Shown: one piece after another, positions 10,501 to 19,265 of the stretch
Layout of the letters: each line of letters opens with the position of its first letter
Position numbering within the stretch: position 1 is the first letter of the stretch
Origin: Labilibacter marinus
GTDB taxonomy: Bacteria > Bacteroidota > Bacteroidia > Bacteroidales > Marinilabiliaceae
Length of the DNA: 64,000 bases
Direction of reading: 5' to 3'
NCBI RefSeq assembly: GCF_001659685.2
Contig: NZ_LXYE02000039.1
Coordinates: forward strand, 1-64,000
Program-made: the position numbers and the translations under genes
The notes under the pieces: model-generated
Databases searched by the model: none
The model's input: the letters and a program-made list of their open reading frames with translations, nothing else
Told to the model about the DNA's origin: nothing

Positions 10501-11468
10501 AACATTCGAACAATACCTTTATCCGTTGCCAGTAGCAAGGCATTCCCGGCCCATACCATATCGTTTACCGCAGTAATGTCGTTTCCTAATTCTATTTTTT
10601 GAGGTTGGGTATTACCACTATAATCCTGAAGGTATAAACCACTGGATGAAGCCACCAAAAAGTCGGAACCGTAATAACTGAATTCTAAAGCAACAAGTTC
10701 ATTAATTTTATCCTCAGGCAAAAATGGAACCCAGTTTTTTCTATTGAAGTATAAACCCTTATCCGTTGCCAACCACCAGTACCAACTCCCATTGTCCCAA
10801 AATTCAAAATCATTGGGTGTAGGAATATCGGTTGATTTGTAATAAGAGGATCTAAACACATTATAAGACCTGGGTGTACTTACTCCTAATTCAAATTCAT
10901 CATCAGCCAATATTTCCAGTTTCTGCCCGGTTCTAATATATTTTACCTTACCCTGGTTGTATTGAGGAACCGTATATTTCAGCTGTTGATCATCATCAAA
11001 TTCAAAAGAATGTTTAGAAGAGTCGGCACAAACACCGAAACTATTTCTTTTGTGATTATTGGAAGGATAAGAAATTGAGAAGACATCTTTTATTTCAACT
11101 GTATCTCCAAGAATTGAAGCATCTATCGCTTCCAATTTATCATTATGAAGATAGAATAATCCTTGCCCTTTGGTTCCAATGATGGCTCCTGTGTTTGCCG
11201 CAGCAAAATCTGTTATTTCTGTTGTAATTTGTTCATCCAAGATATCTGATACATCACTTATCTTCCAACCTGGCTTAATAACGTACAGCTGGTTCGTTTC
11301 ATCCGCGTTTTGACACCAGATGTCGCCATAACCGGAGACTTTTATCTTACTAAAGGAGTTCTCTTTAAAGAATACTTTATCAACAACAAATTGGTTTTGA
11401 GCAGAAAGAAATTCAGGGAATAGCACCAACAGTATTGGCAACAACAAAATTTGGCAAATATTTTTCAT
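7524..11468 (-). CDS. Giant T9SS-exported VCBS/ASPIC-UnbV protein
   Basis: 1314-residue secreted protein with a signal peptide ([20 protein letters not shown], cleaved near SAQ). The N-terminal part has short WWLATDKGLYF-type repeats like two-component-regulator propeller blades. A PKD-like segment containing WNFSDGSTSTEVNP follows at about 350-410. About 430-790 carries FG-GAP/VCBS loops (DINNDGIDE, DFNNDGFND, DLNNDGYPD, DMNNDGRID). About 795-870 matches the ASPIC/UnbV domain (GARVDLYN, HFGLGDQ, VFWPSGLQ). Several Ig/PKD-like segments and a T9SS tail (HPNGIYIILMQ) close it. It is co-oriented with and 7 bp upstream of the 2867-7516 gene, so the two are probably co-transcribed and work at the same surface. 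Function unknown. Confidence 0.85.
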   Translation of the reverse strand: MKNICQILLLPILLVLFPEFLSAQNQFVVDKVFFKENSFSKIKVSGYGDIWCQNADETNQLYVIKPGWKISDVSDILDEQITTEITDFAAANTGAIIGTKGQGLFYLHNDKLEAIDASILGDTVEIKDVFSISYPSNNHKRNSFGVCADSSKHSFEFDDDQQLKYTVPQYNQGKVKYIRTGQKLEILADDEFELGVSTPRSYNVFRSSYYKSTDIPTPNDFEFWDNGSWYWWLATDKGLYFNRKNWVPFLPEDKINELVALEFSYYGSDFLVASSSGLYLQDYSGNTQPQKIELGNDITAVNDMVWAGNALLLATDKGIVRMLHKTCDGQEDNIGVKDNTINILGSTDQQFFTKFWFQWDQYSWNFSDGSTSTEVNPINELTSTGYYKASFKHSNQYCEGEAEKYFPVYSSDNTIEDNFEKIEVVGLTDVYREIQCLALGQFSDDANPDFYIATTGWQTNKGFWAINTEPLKYDDLSGPFMPTNYYTSQNISVGDINNDGIDEVVASNENYGVVASPKKYNVETVDFNYIKGFKKVQALDFNNDGFNDVSGIDSQSMIKLFINNGDFSFSTLGFSSYISANNLCWADFNLDGYLDMIVTTSSSVHMYSNNGNSLTQVKQFNNAKGTYIRQGDLNNDGYPDFAVGSSEYFYIIKSNNLGTYEALDYGFLREAELDGRENSLVCFDMGDMNNDGRIDILYSGTEKESLFYNMGEMVFVDQSFGLNKLDINTGYNNRLMLSDLDENGNLDWVHINYSRAYATSRKSLTNNWIEFKLKGIKSNWNAIGARVDLYNTVDGKIFKQSRQITNSCQGNVSTSHVIHFGLGDQATVDSLKVFWPSGLQRIYKNINGNKVISLVENAWPNVNTVICSNATTTVNLPEVEGYEYEMILNSVTIDDGMTATKELSEAGKYKLVLHHALGNDTSEIVDWSIVRPAIAGISTQDDVNLCPHDSIKLEASGGLSYNWLLKEYIINEANHAYFWAKEAGAYQTVSIDQYGCRDTSDILAVLAKEGPSFHLPSDTSICEGNNLILNVEDAAVHWFTQEVNDTLQIVASDDYKVTVTKSNGCEELRQINVKMLRQPYFWFDSDTIESCNRPYVRMYATNSYDISKYIWSDGQTSYGSSRTINEPGKYIVEALGDNGCRYTDSIYVEMPEWPLSIINDTIVDDNTNLTLNIPDTYSVAWWNGSDQNSVMVNTSDLNDSQYLWVDIYDDKNCRNRYYFMVEKSIVGINKVKFDDYFRVHVSNKVLRLSPSDLNFGEGVIKIFNTAGQCVKNQDYFNTNNQDVIVNLNEHPNGIYIILMQIDSESFGVKKFNLN

Positions 11469-11909
11469 GGGTTCTGGGCAAAGATATTAACAGTATGCTG
11501 CCAAAATTAATCAATATTTTCGACTGATTTGTTAAGAATTACGGAAATTTATCGCTCCTCAAAAGCAATCTCCAATTTAATAACGCATTTAAACTTACAT
11601 CACACCGTTATTCACATGGGTATTTACCATGAATTATATGCTTTTTTCTAACATCTACTGCAAACAAATACCCTTATTAAAAATAAAAACGTTTTTTGGT
11701 CCAGAATTCTGAAATATTTTATACTTCATGCAGTAATAGCTTAGGAATAATTCAGCAAAGCAGTATTCATTCATATTATTACTTCAATTTTTTGGTTTCA
11801 GAAAATTGAACATTTGCTGCGGTTAAAAATGTCCCCAGGCATAAATTATTATTAACAAGCTATTGATTTGATTATGAAGCTATCTGATAAACTACTAATA
11901 ACTATTCAC
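11469..11909. other. Intergenic region, no gene seen
   Basis: About 440 AT-rich bases. It must hold the promoter of the two large T9SS genes on the minus strand, but I could not pick a convincing TAnnTTTG box, and I see no RNA gene or strong hairpin. Confidence 0.5.
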
Positions 11910-12824
11910 TTACTTCAAAAACAAAAAGTAACCAATGCTAAAGGATAAAGTAGGTTTTACGGTATAGATTTCGTATTCAGAGAAACGATGGGGCATTTGG
12001 TGGGTGTATTCAAAGGTAAAATCAAAGTCACCTAAGTTAAGCTCTACGGGGAAAGAGATGGCTGCACTTAAAAAGCCAAAGGTGTTTTTATAATTGTAAT
12101 CGTAAACGGTTTCTAGTTGGATTTCTGAAACTACCGTTACATCGGATAGGTACTCATGTTCCGAGAAGAATAGATTTAAGTCGGGCGTAAACTCAAGCGA
12201 GTTACCATTTTTCCATTTAAGGAGTTTAAAACGTTTATACAGGTTAGCGGTCAGCTGAAAGCTACTGTATTCGCCTATCAAGTAAGAAGCTCCAAAGCGA
12301 GTAGCTACATACTTTGCTTTAGGAAATGAGAGGGCAGTACTAAAGGTGTTAGAGCTAGATATTTCGTGTCCTGCCTCGCTACTGATAGAAGTACCACGAC
12401 TGTAGCCAAATCGCATACGGGCTTTGTCATTTTTTCCTAAGCTAAAGGAATAGCCTCCTGAAAACACATAGGAATTATTCACCGGAAATTCTGCTCCATA
12501 CTTTACCATGCCCACACCAAACATCCAGCCGCGTGTGTTAATATAAAATATTTGCGGCAATGTACTTCCCACACCTGAGTAATAATCGCGCCCAGCATAA
12601 GGCGTTGAGCTAGCCATGGTAATACCCGAATACAGGAAATGATGATTTGTTTTTACATTTAAAAATTCATCTACAATAGCATCACCAGAAGGTAGGTTCT
12701 CGTTGTATTCCTCAGAAATCTCTTCTGTCAGTTGATCCAAAATATCATCGCTGCTTTGTGCTTGAGCACTAAAGGAAACCAAAATCAAGAAGCATATCCA
12801 TAATATGTTTTTAAGAGATTTCAT
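11910..12824 (-). CDS. Secreted protein, probable outer-membrane beta-barrel
   Basis: 304 residues with a clear signal peptide (KNILWICFLILVSFSAQAQ). After an acidic linker the rest alternates hydrophobic and polar residues with many aromatic ends, typical of beta-strands (FGVGMVKYGAEF, SFQLTANLYKRF, TFEYTHQMPHRF). It ends in an aromatic/hydrophobic strand (LSFSIGYFLFLK), consistent with an outer-membrane barrel. No specific family recognised. It is co-oriented with the LTxxQ-repeat gene upstream, but a terminator-like hairpin separates them. Confidence 0.7.
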   Translation of the reverse strand: MKSLKNILWICFLILVSFSAQAQSSDDILDQLTEEISEEYNENLPSGDAIVDEFLNVKTNHHFLYSGITMASSTPYAGRDYYSGVGSTLPQIFYINTRGWMFGVGMVKYGAEFPVNNSYVFSGGYSFSLGKNDKARMRFGYSRGTSISSEAGHEISSSNTFSTALSFPKAKYVATRFGASYLIGEYSSFQLTANLYKRFKLLKWKNGNSLEFTPDLNLFFSEHEYLSDVTVVSEIQLETVYDYNYKNTFGFLSAAISFPVELNLGDFDFTFEYTHQMPHRFSEYEIYTVKPTLSFSIGYFLFLK

Positions 12825-12930
12825 AACGATGATTTTAAGATTTGAATTTTTGGATGTGGAAGACTCGACTTGAAACTTTTAGTTAGAAAGGAATTTTCCG
12901 GAATAAATAATACGACAAGCGCCTTTAAAC

Positions 12931-12969
12931 AAAACTCCCCCAGGAAGGAGACTCTCTTACCCTGAGGGA
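12931..12969 (-). terminator. Hairpin terminator after the LTxxQ-repeat gene
   Basis: On the minus strand CCCTCAGG pairs with CCTGGGGG around a 15-16 base loop (one wobble), followed by AGTTTTGTTT. It lies just downstream of the gene ending at 12997. Confidence 0.6.
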
Positions 12970-12996
12970 ATTTATTGCTTTTTTTATATGAAGCGC

Positions 12997-13740
12997 TTAG
13001 CTTTGCGTACTTTCGCTTTGCTGCTTTCTATTCTTCTTTTCTTTCGACATTCTTTTGGCCACTTTGCGTTTAGCCGCTTTCTTTTGCTCGTCGCTTAATG
13101 TAGATCTCAACTCTTGACGATTTTCTTTCACTACACTTTTTTGCGCTTTTACCAACTCTTTTTGCTCGTCGGTAAATGTAGTACGTAACATTTCTTTTCT
13201 TTCATCTTTAGATAAAGCTTCGTTTTCCAGAATAGCTAATTGCTCTTCAGAAAATGTGGCTTTAATAGATTCGCGGCCTTCTTTTCTCTCCTCTTTATGT
13301 GTGGCTACCAACTCTTTTTGCTCATCAGTAAGTGTTCCTTTGAGGGCTTTAGCTTTCAATTCTCTCTTTTGCTCATCGCTTAAGGTTGCTCTAAACTCTT
13401 CCTTACTAGCATCCAATTCTTGCTTATTCTCTTTAGCCATTGCTTTTTGGTCTTCGGTAAAAGTGGCTCGTAGCTGACTCATTTTTTCCTTCGGCTTCAA
13501 CTCATCATTTTCTAAAATAGCCAGCTGGTCCTCTGTAAAAGTTGCTTTAAACTCCTCACGATTAGCTTCTTTTTGTTGTTTCTGTTCGGCCAGCATTGCT
13601 TTTTGCTCTTCGGTAAATTCAACTTTTACTTTCGCATTTTTAGTAGCTTTGGTATCTACTTCTGCCTCTTGTGCAAAAGCAGCTGTTGAAATAAGTAATG
13701 TACTTAATAGGGCGATAGATATATTTCTTAACATTTTCAT
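12997..13740 (-). CDS. Secreted charged protein with eight LTxxQ-like repeats
   Basis: 247 residues from the ATG at 13740, chosen because it begins a good signal peptide (MKMLRNISIALLSTLLISTA, then AFAQ); the open frame extends 23 codons upstream. The mature part is almost wholly Lys/Glu-rich helix. It carries eight motifs of the form (F/L)(T/S)xxQ: FTEEQKAML, FTEDQLAIL, FTEDQKAMA, LSDEQKREL, LTDEQKELV, FSEEQLAIL, FTDEQKELV and LSDEQKKAA. The halves look duplicated, each containing QLAILEN followed by a basic linker. LTxxQ motifs define Spy/CpxP-type periplasmic chaperones, so a periplasmic stress or metal-binding role is possible. The end is very basic (KRMSKEKKNRKQQ). The exact family is uncertain. 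Confidence 0.75.
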   Translation of the reverse strand: MKMLRNISIALLSTLLISTAAFAQEAEVDTKATKNAKVKVEFTEEQKAMLAEQKQQKEANREEFKATFTEDQLAILENDELKPKEKMSQLRATFTEDQKAMAKENKQELDASKEEFRATLSDEQKRELKAKALKGTLTDEQKELVATHKEERKEGRESIKATFSEEQLAILENEALSKDERKEMLRTTFTDEQKELVKAQKSVVKENRQELRSTLSDEQKKAAKRKVAKRMSKEKKNRKQQSESTQS

Positions 13741-13967
13741 AATTTCTATTTTTTCGAGATTAAAACTGTTTAGTGAACGTTCAATTATAAGACTGAGCGT
13801 TTTTATCAAGGTTTAATGAAGCTGTTAAAAAAAAATAATCACAACTTGGAGAAATTACATTACGGCACTATTATTCTGACACTTACAATGCATTTAAAAA
13901 AATACATTTTTAACTATAATCATTTAATATTTAACAGATATTGAAGAATACTTACCTGTAATTGCTG

Positions 13968-13975
13968 TAATTTTG
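13968..13975 (+). promoter_or_regulatory. Possible -7 box for the MFS gene
   Basis: TAATTTTG fits the Bacteroidota -7 consensus TAnnTTTG and lies 20 bp before the ATG at 13995. A TTG at 13941 is a poor -33 match because the spacing is long. Confidence 0.35.
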
Positions 13976-13994
13976 CAGCCATAAATAATCTGTG

Positions 13995-15137
13995 ATGATA
14001 AACGCTTTTAAAATAATTAGCATATATATTATGCTATATATGGCCAATGCCTTGTGGAAAGTATTTTATAATATTTACTTGGCTGAGATTGGTTTAACGG
14101 GTAGCGAGATTGGCACATTAAACTCCATTATACAAGCTACCATTTTTATAGCGGTTGTTTTATGGGGCAGGTATGCCGATAAAAAAGGAATTCGCCCAAC
14201 CTTGCGTATTGGTATGATTTTCACAGCTATATTTATGATCGTGTTGGCCTACCTACAAGACTTTTGGGCCCTGGTGTTCTTTTTACCTGTACTTACTTTT
14301 TTTTATCACCCTTTAGGAGCCTTAACCGATGCCATGGCTATGCAATATGCTGCCATCGAAAAAAAGCATTCTTACGGTAGTTTTCGCCTTTGGGGTTCGT
14401 TAGGCTGGGCAGTTGCCGCTACAGTGGGTGGGTATTTATTTACTTCAGTTTCTTTAAAATATACCTTTGTAGCCGCTAGCATTTTGTATGTGCTAATTGT
14501 GCCGTTTTTATCTACCCGTAAAAAAGTACGTACCTACAAAGCCAATTTTAAGTTAGTTGGCATAAAGGAAGTAATCGCCAACAAACCGCTGTTATATTTT
14601 ATCGTTATTTTAAGCTTTTATGGCATCGTATGTTCTCCCATGTTTTATTACCTGAACTTATATTTCTCCGAATTAAATGCTTCTAATACTATAGTCGGCT
14701 TGGCTTATGCCATTATGGCCATCAGCGAAATTCCCTTGTTTTTGTTAGGCACTAAATTATTGAAACGCTTTGGCATCAAACCTATCATGATTGTTGCCAT
14801 GGCTTCTATTGCTATTCGATATTTTGTGCTGGGGTATTTTCCATTTGTAAATCTGGCCTTGGCTATTGGTTTATTGCAGGGTGTATCTTTTGCTTTCTTT
14901 TTGGTGGCTGCAGTTAGCATCATTGAAAAACTCATGCCCGAAGGTCAGCATGCCACTGCCCAATCGGTTATTTGGGGCTCATATATTGGTATAGGGCAAA
15001 CCTTAGGTAACCTTTTTATTGGAGCTATGCTTAGTTCCACAAATGTGGTTGGTGTTATGCAAATATCGGTTTATGTTAGTTTAGCATGCTTGCTAGCAAC
15101 AATCTTGTATTTTAAAAAATACGCATTACAAGCTTAA
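13995..15137 (+). CDS. MFS transporter (LacY/HcaT-like MFS_1 family)
   Basis: Inner-membrane secondary transporter, about 380 residues with some 12 hydrophobic segments. The loop after helix 2 has the MFS signature in the form GRYADKKGIRPTL. The N-terminus (ANALWKVFYNIYLAEIGLTG) resembles the 3-phenylpropionate/nucleoside-permease-like MFS_1 group in which a sugar or aromatic compound is symported with protons. The substrate cannot be told. A GTG at 13992 directly precedes the ATG used here. It is transcribed alone, divergently from the LTxxQ gene. Confidence 0.85.
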   Translation: MINAFKIISIYIMLYMANALWKVFYNIYLAEIGLTGSEIGTLNSIIQATIFIAVVLWGRYADKKGIRPTLRIGMIFTAIFMIVLAYLQDFWALVFFLPVLTFFYHPLGALTDAMAMQYAAIEKKHSYGSFRLWGSLGWAVAATVGGYLFTSVSLKYTFVAASILYVLIVPFLSTRKKVRTYKANFKLVGIKEVIANKPLLYFIVILSFYGIVCSPMFYYLNLYFSELNASNTIVGLAYAIMAISEIPLFLLGTKLLKRFGIKPIMIVAMASIAIRYFVLGYFPFVNLALAIGLLQGVSFAFFLVAAVSIIEKLMPEGQHATAQSVIWGSYIGIGQTLGNLFIGAMLSSTNVVGVMQISVYVSLACLLATILYFKKYALQA

Positions 15138-15301
15138 CTATTTTTATAAAACAAGAACTCTTTTATAACTTAATTATTATTTTTCACGTACTGCCACTGA
15201 ACATATTTGATGCAGAATGACTATTTTGCATTAAAATAGATGGTGTTGTTATTTTAAAGCACCATATTTTTAGTGATTAACCTAGTGAAAAATAACTACA
15301 A

Positions 15302-15985
15302 ATGGAGTTTTTAGATTTTTTAAAGTATGGTGCCATAGGTATATCTTTGGCCTTAGCTATTCTTTCGTATCGTTTACTATCAAAGGAACAGGAAAAAGAT
15401 GCAGAACGACCTGCCTTTTTAAAGTCGATTAAAAGCTATATGTTTTTAACCGTATTTCTATCGGTGTTCTTTGGTCTGATTGAGGTGTTTATTCCCAGTA
15501 AAAAATACAGTAAAAATAATACGCATGTGGATAACATCTGGAACAAACACTTTCAAGAATACAACGATTCTACCATGAAGCAGAAAGTTCGTAGAATAAA
15601 TGACCATATCAATACTGCAGAAGTAAATCCCGATGAAGTATGTGAACAATATATGGCTCAGCTAGAAAAATGCCAAAACCAATTGTCGGAATACGATCAG
15701 GGTTTCTACCAGAATATTATCAAGCTCAAAAAGAAACTACAATCTACTCCCGACAGTTGGACCAATCTAAAATTTGACACCGCCTCAAAAGGAGAGACAA
15801 TCACCCTGCTTAAAAACATTTTCATCAGTCTGGGATACGATTACCACCAGCTTAGTAACCAACAAATCATTAGTAAATATGAAACCACCAAAAGTACTTG
15901 GGCAGAAGACAGGCAAGCCTACATTTTTAACTCAGATATTACCGAATTAATTAAGATATATTTAAGAACCTACGAGAACAATTAA
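15302..15985 (+). CDS. Hypothetical membrane-anchored protein
   Basis: 227 residues with two N-terminal membrane helices (about 8-24 and 46-65) and a soluble C-terminal part. The latter is helical and coiled-coil-like around residues 115-150 (EQYMAQLEKCQNQLSEYDQ). No recognised domain and no paralog in the window. It lies in a run of plus-strand single genes, with 164 bp upstream holding no clear promoter. Confidence 0.65.
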   Translation: MEFLDFLKYGAIGISLALAILSYRLLSKEQEKDAERPAFLKSIKSYMFLTVFLSVFFGLIEVFIPSKKYSKNNTHVDNIWNKHFQEYNDSTMKQKVRRINDHINTAEVNPDEVCEQYMAQLEKCQNQLSEYDQGFYQNIIKLKKKLQSTPDSWTNLKFDTASKGETITLLKNIFISLGYDYHQLSNQQIISKYETTKSTWAEDRQAYIFNSDITELIKIYLRTYENN

Positions 15986-16109
15986 CAGCAAGTATTTGCT
16001 TAACTCGTAACTTATTCATCTTTAACCATTTTCTTGAAATAGTAAGACTTGGCATTTATTTTGTTAAAAATACTATTCACATTTTACTGAAATATTAAAA
16101 CCTAACAAA

Positions 16110-17339
16110 ATGACAAACCTAAAGATTTGCATTTCAATCTTATTTATTGCATTTACCCTAAACTCCAATGCTAAAAAGAAACAAGACAGCACATGGATTC
16201 ATTATTTGAATGAGGTTAAGCTGAATTTTGATCCTTCCTGCGAATTGCTTAAAAAGGCTGACGTTGAGCGTAATCAATATTTCTTTATTAATGAAGATCA
16301 TGGATACAATGCCAATCATCAAATAGCATTACAACTTTTAAAAGAGCTAAAAGAAAAATCAGATTTCTCATACATTATGCTCGAAGGTGATTTGATGGCT
16401 GCTCACAATTTAAACTATTTTCTATCTACAGGGGATACTGTTTTTCTTAAGAAATACATAGATACTGGTAAGGGTCTATTCGCTTGGACTAAAGAAAATT
16501 ACAATTATTACAAAGCTATATATCACCTTAATAAAAATTACAAAAACAAATTACGTTTTATAGGTGTTGATGTAGCATTCTCAGTACAATCAAACATAGA
16601 TACTATTGCCGCTATTCGCCGCAAATATGACCTAACATGTGATTTTCCTATTGGAGATAAAAAACAGAATAAAGTAAATGATGAGCAAGCTTCATATGCG
16701 CAGCATATTCTTAAAACAAACACCAGTAAGTTTTCTATAGAAGATGCATTTATACATGAGTATTGCACTCAAAACCTTATTAACTATTATTCCTGTTTGC
16801 AATCCTCTAATTGGGATCAAACCAGAGATAGTTTGATATTTGAGAATTATAAAAAACTGACATGTCATTATACGCTATCCAGTGAAAAGATGATGGGTTT
16901 ATTTGGGAGAAATCATGGGTACCAAGCCAAAGAAAGTGACGTTGATTGGCTTGCTTCCAGAATAAAAAACGAAAGCCAAAAGCAGGTATATTCTATTGCA
17001 TTATTTTATATTTATGGCGAAAGAATGATACCTGACCATTTTATTCCTGGCGTGCTTAAGTTATTCCGTTCTAAAAATAAACTGTACTATAACCTTAAAA
17101 TAACCCACGATTATAACAACTATAAAAAAGGTATTGAGCAGTTTTATGCAGTCACTAATGAGCACTCTATTCACTCATTTAATTTAAACAAAACCAACTC
17201 ACCATATAAAGAAGCAAACCACTTGGTTAAACCCAACACTAAAACAAGCTCAGTAATAACCACAGATTGTTTTCAAACCGCAATAGTTTTCAGAGACCCT
17301 AAACCAGCAACGCCTCTAGGAGAGAATAAGAAAGACTAA
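16110..17339 (+). CDS. Secreted erythromycin-esterase-like (EreA/ChaN fold) protein
   Basis: 409 residues with a signal peptide (about 1-21, ending SNA). The region FFINEDHGYNANHQIALQLL, then YIMLEGD, LFAWTKENYNYYKAIYHLN and LRFIGVDV reproduces the order of conserved blocks in erythromycin-esterase-type hydrolases. These are an early His/Glu block, an ExD block and a GVD block. A late H in GRNHGYQAKE may be another active-site residue. Family members include macrolide esterases and many uncharacterised hydrolases, so resistance should not be assumed. A strong hairpin terminator follows at once. Confidence 0.6.
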   Translation: MTNLKICISILFIAFTLNSNAKKKQDSTWIHYLNEVKLNFDPSCELLKKADVERNQYFFINEDHGYNANHQIALQLLKELKEKSDFSYIMLEGDLMAAHNLNYFLSTGDTVFLKKYIDTGKGLFAWTKENYNYYKAIYHLNKNYKNKLRFIGVDVAFSVQSNIDTIAAIRRKYDLTCDFPIGDKKQNKVNDEQASYAQHILKTNTSKFSIEDAFIHEYCTQNLINYYSCLQSSNWDQTRDSLIFENYKKLTCHYTLSSEKMMGLFGRNHGYQAKESDVDWLASRIKNESQKQVYSIALFYIYGERMIPDHFIPGVLKLFRSKNKLYYNLKITHDYNNYKKGIEQFYAVTNEHSIHSFNLNKTNSPYKEANHLVKPNTKTSSVITTDCFQTAIVFRDPKPATPLGENKKD

Positions 17340-17387
17340 AAAACAAAAGCCATTCAGATGAATTCTGAATGGCTTTTGTTTTTTTAG
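17340..17387. terminator. Bidirectional hairpin terminator
   Basis: Perfect 15-bp stem CAAAAGCCATTCAGA / TCTGAATGGCTTTTG with loop TGAAT, flanked by A-rich and T-rich runs. It can end the esterase-like gene on plus and the T9SS cargo gene on minus. Confidence 0.9.
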
Positions 17388-17397
17388 TAATTTTAAT

Positions 17398-18597
17398 CTA
17401 CTGTATCACAATTTTTTTTGAAGTTTTAAGATTATCCGATTCTAGTACCATCACATAGGCACCTGCAGTTATATCACTCATTGAAAAAATTGTACCATCA
17501 ATAATATCACTCTTAACGAGTTTACCTTCTAGGTCGTATAATTTACAATAACAGCCAATCGTGCCTTCCTGATCTTTAATTATAAGCCTTTTGTTAAGAT
17601 GATCAAAATAAGCTAAATCGTCCATCTTAACTTCATTTACGGCAATATCGCTATTCGCTAAACCATCCCAACCAGCAATTCTGGTTAAAATCCACCACAT
17701 GGCATAGGCCTTACGGTTCGAAGTAATATGTTGGGTTGTATGAGATCCTCGACTTATCATACCATTTGGTTCACGCTTATTTTCATAAAAACCATCTCCA
17801 ATACTTTTAGAATCCTCATAATCTTGGTAAAACTTTTCTGTTCCTCCATAATTAGTCGAGTTCCCATCATCTCCAGCATCATCCCAGTAAGCGGAGGTCA
17901 TATCATGTGAATCAATCGCGTAATAATCCAAACAAAAATATTCATTCTCAATGCAGTAGTTATTAATCAAATCTGCTTGATTTTTCGGTTTTCCGTCACC
18001 AATATTATCATCTCTATTGGCATGTCCCGTCATAAAAATAAAATGAACAGGAACTACTCTTGTTTTTCCTTCGCCTGTACCAATTTTACTTCCTCCTTCC
18101 CCATATTCATCAATTAAACTTTGCATTCCTGGTAGGTAATTGCCAGTTGCGTTATGGCCTTTAATATCACACCAAGACCACATAACTACATTAATCTCTG
18201 CATTTTCAGGAGCGTCCAAATAATTTCTAGTTGTTTGAATGAAAGCGGTTTCTTCCCTGCTTAAATCAGCAGCATCAACTCCTTGAGGCGCATAGTCAGC
18301 CAATGCATAATCATGAAATTCTAATTTTCCTGCTTGGGGATTATCATTGGTGATAGCAAATAGTTCATCATCTCCAGGTTTGTAATCTGGTAATCCAAAC
18401 ATTCCCCTACTCACGTGTGTTCCATGCGAAGTATGCTGGTAGGCAATTTTTAACTCATTCCTGGCTTTATCAATAAATTCTTTCGGAATTATCCGAAGTA
18501 CCTCTTCATTTGCTACAACATGATCTGCAATAAAATTTTGAGCATCAATATTAGACATTAAAACACACCACACTATTAAAGCAATTAACCTCTTCAT
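17398..18597 (-). CDS. T9SS-exported secreted protein, possible SGNH-like hydrolase
   Basis: 399 residues with a signal peptide (MKRLIALIVWCVLMSNIDAQ) and a C-terminal T9SS type A tail (FDHLNKRLIIKDQEG, then ITAGAYVMVLESDN). The middle holds conserved-looking blocks IAYQHTSHGTHVSRG, NVVMWSWCDIKGH, VHFIFMTGHANRD and YYAIDSHDM. The block spacing is loosely reminiscent of SGNH/GDSL esterases, but I do not see a convincing catalytic serine, so the enzyme class is a guess. It is exported across the outer membrane by T9SS according to its tail. Confidence 0.7.
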   Translation of the reverse strand: MKRLIALIVWCVLMSNIDAQNFIADHVVANEEVLRIIPKEFIDKARNELKIAYQHTSHGTHVSRGMFGLPDYKPGDDELFAITNDNPQAGKLEFHDYALADYAPQGVDAADLSREETAFIQTTRNYLDAPENAEINVVMWSWCDIKGHNATGNYLPGMQSLIDEYGEGGSKIGTGEGKTRVVPVHFIFMTGHANRDDNIGDGKPKNQADLINNYCIENEYFCLDYYAIDSHDMTSAYWDDAGDDGNSTNYGGTEKFYQDYEDSKSIGDGFYENKREPNGMISRGSHTTQHITSNRKAYAMWWILTRIAGWDGLANSDIAVNEVKMDDLAYFDHLNKRLIIKDQEGTIGCYCKLYDLEGKLVKSDIIDGTIFSMSDITAGAYVMVLESDNLKTSKKIVIQ

Positions 18598-18766
18598 CTC
18601 TGTTTTTTATACAATTAGTTCCCTGAATTTGTGCTGCAAATTATGACAGTTTTGATACAAAGTCAAGTTAAAATGAGGCTGGAGTAAATATTCGAATATT
18701 ATTTATACGAGATCTATGCAATGGTAAATTAATAGGAGATGGATAGTTGAAAATTTATTATAAACG

Positions 18767-18802
18767 AAAAAAGCTTGAAATCGTATGATTTCAAGCTTTT
18801 TT
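18767..18802 (-). terminator. Hairpin terminator after tRNA-Gln
   Basis: AAAAAAGCTTGAAATC and GATTTCAAGCTTTTTT form a 16-bp perfect stem around GTAT, immediately downstream of the minus-strand tRNA. Confidence 0.9.
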
Positions 18803-18807
18803 GTTGT

Positions 18808-18879
18808 TGTCCCATTAGGTTTCGAACCTAAACTCTTCTGTACCAAAAACAGACGTGTTGCCAATTACACCATGGGACA
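18808..18879 (-). tRNA. tRNA-Gln(TTG)
   Basis: 72-nt cloverleaf on the minus strand. The acceptor stem TGTCCCA pairs with TGGGACA. The anticodon loop TTTTGGT puts TTG at 34-36 inside a TCTGT/ACAGA stem, and the T arm contains GGTTCGA. The CCA is not encoded. Confidence 0.95.
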
Positions 18880-18910
18880 ATCCCTATTGGCTTTTGTTTT
18901 AAAAGCGATG

Positions 18911-18918
18911 CAAATATA
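18911..18918 (-). promoter_or_regulatory. -7 promoter box of tRNA-Gln
   Basis: Minus-strand TATATTTG matches TAnnTTTG, about 32 bp before the tRNA 5' end. The flanking TATATTTGCATCGC is shared almost exactly with the tRNA-Ala promoter at 61860. Confidence 0.65.
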
Positions 18919-19265
18919 CGGCATTTTTTAATACGCGCAAATATTTTTTAAATATTTTTCGAAAAAAAATTGAATGCGCAATGTGAGAGGTTATTTTAGA
19001 TATCTGTATTTTATTGAAAGCCTTGTTCTTATTGGCTTGGCAGACTGAAATGGAATATTTTTATTTTTTTTTGAAGTCTCCTTGATATGAAGTGAAAGAG
19101 CAAAATATATGGACATTTTAAAACTTTGTCTGACGGGATATATGTGAAAACAATCATTTTCTTGAGATTAATCAGTTAAAATGGTTGTAATATTTAAAAA
19201 GTCAGGAACATTGCATTCATTTCATCTAAATATATTATACTTGCTTGCAAAGACATTTTACATAT
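18919..19265. other. Intergenic region, no gene seen
   Basis: About 350 AT-rich bases between tRNA-Gln and the first DUF2723 gene, which diverge. I see no further gene or strong hairpin. Confidence 0.5.

Noticed and set aside
16110-17339. Macrolide resistance gene
   Set aside because: The protein only shares the fold blocks of erythromycin esterases and has a signal peptide; in a core-genome location without other resistance genes, a resistance role is not supported.
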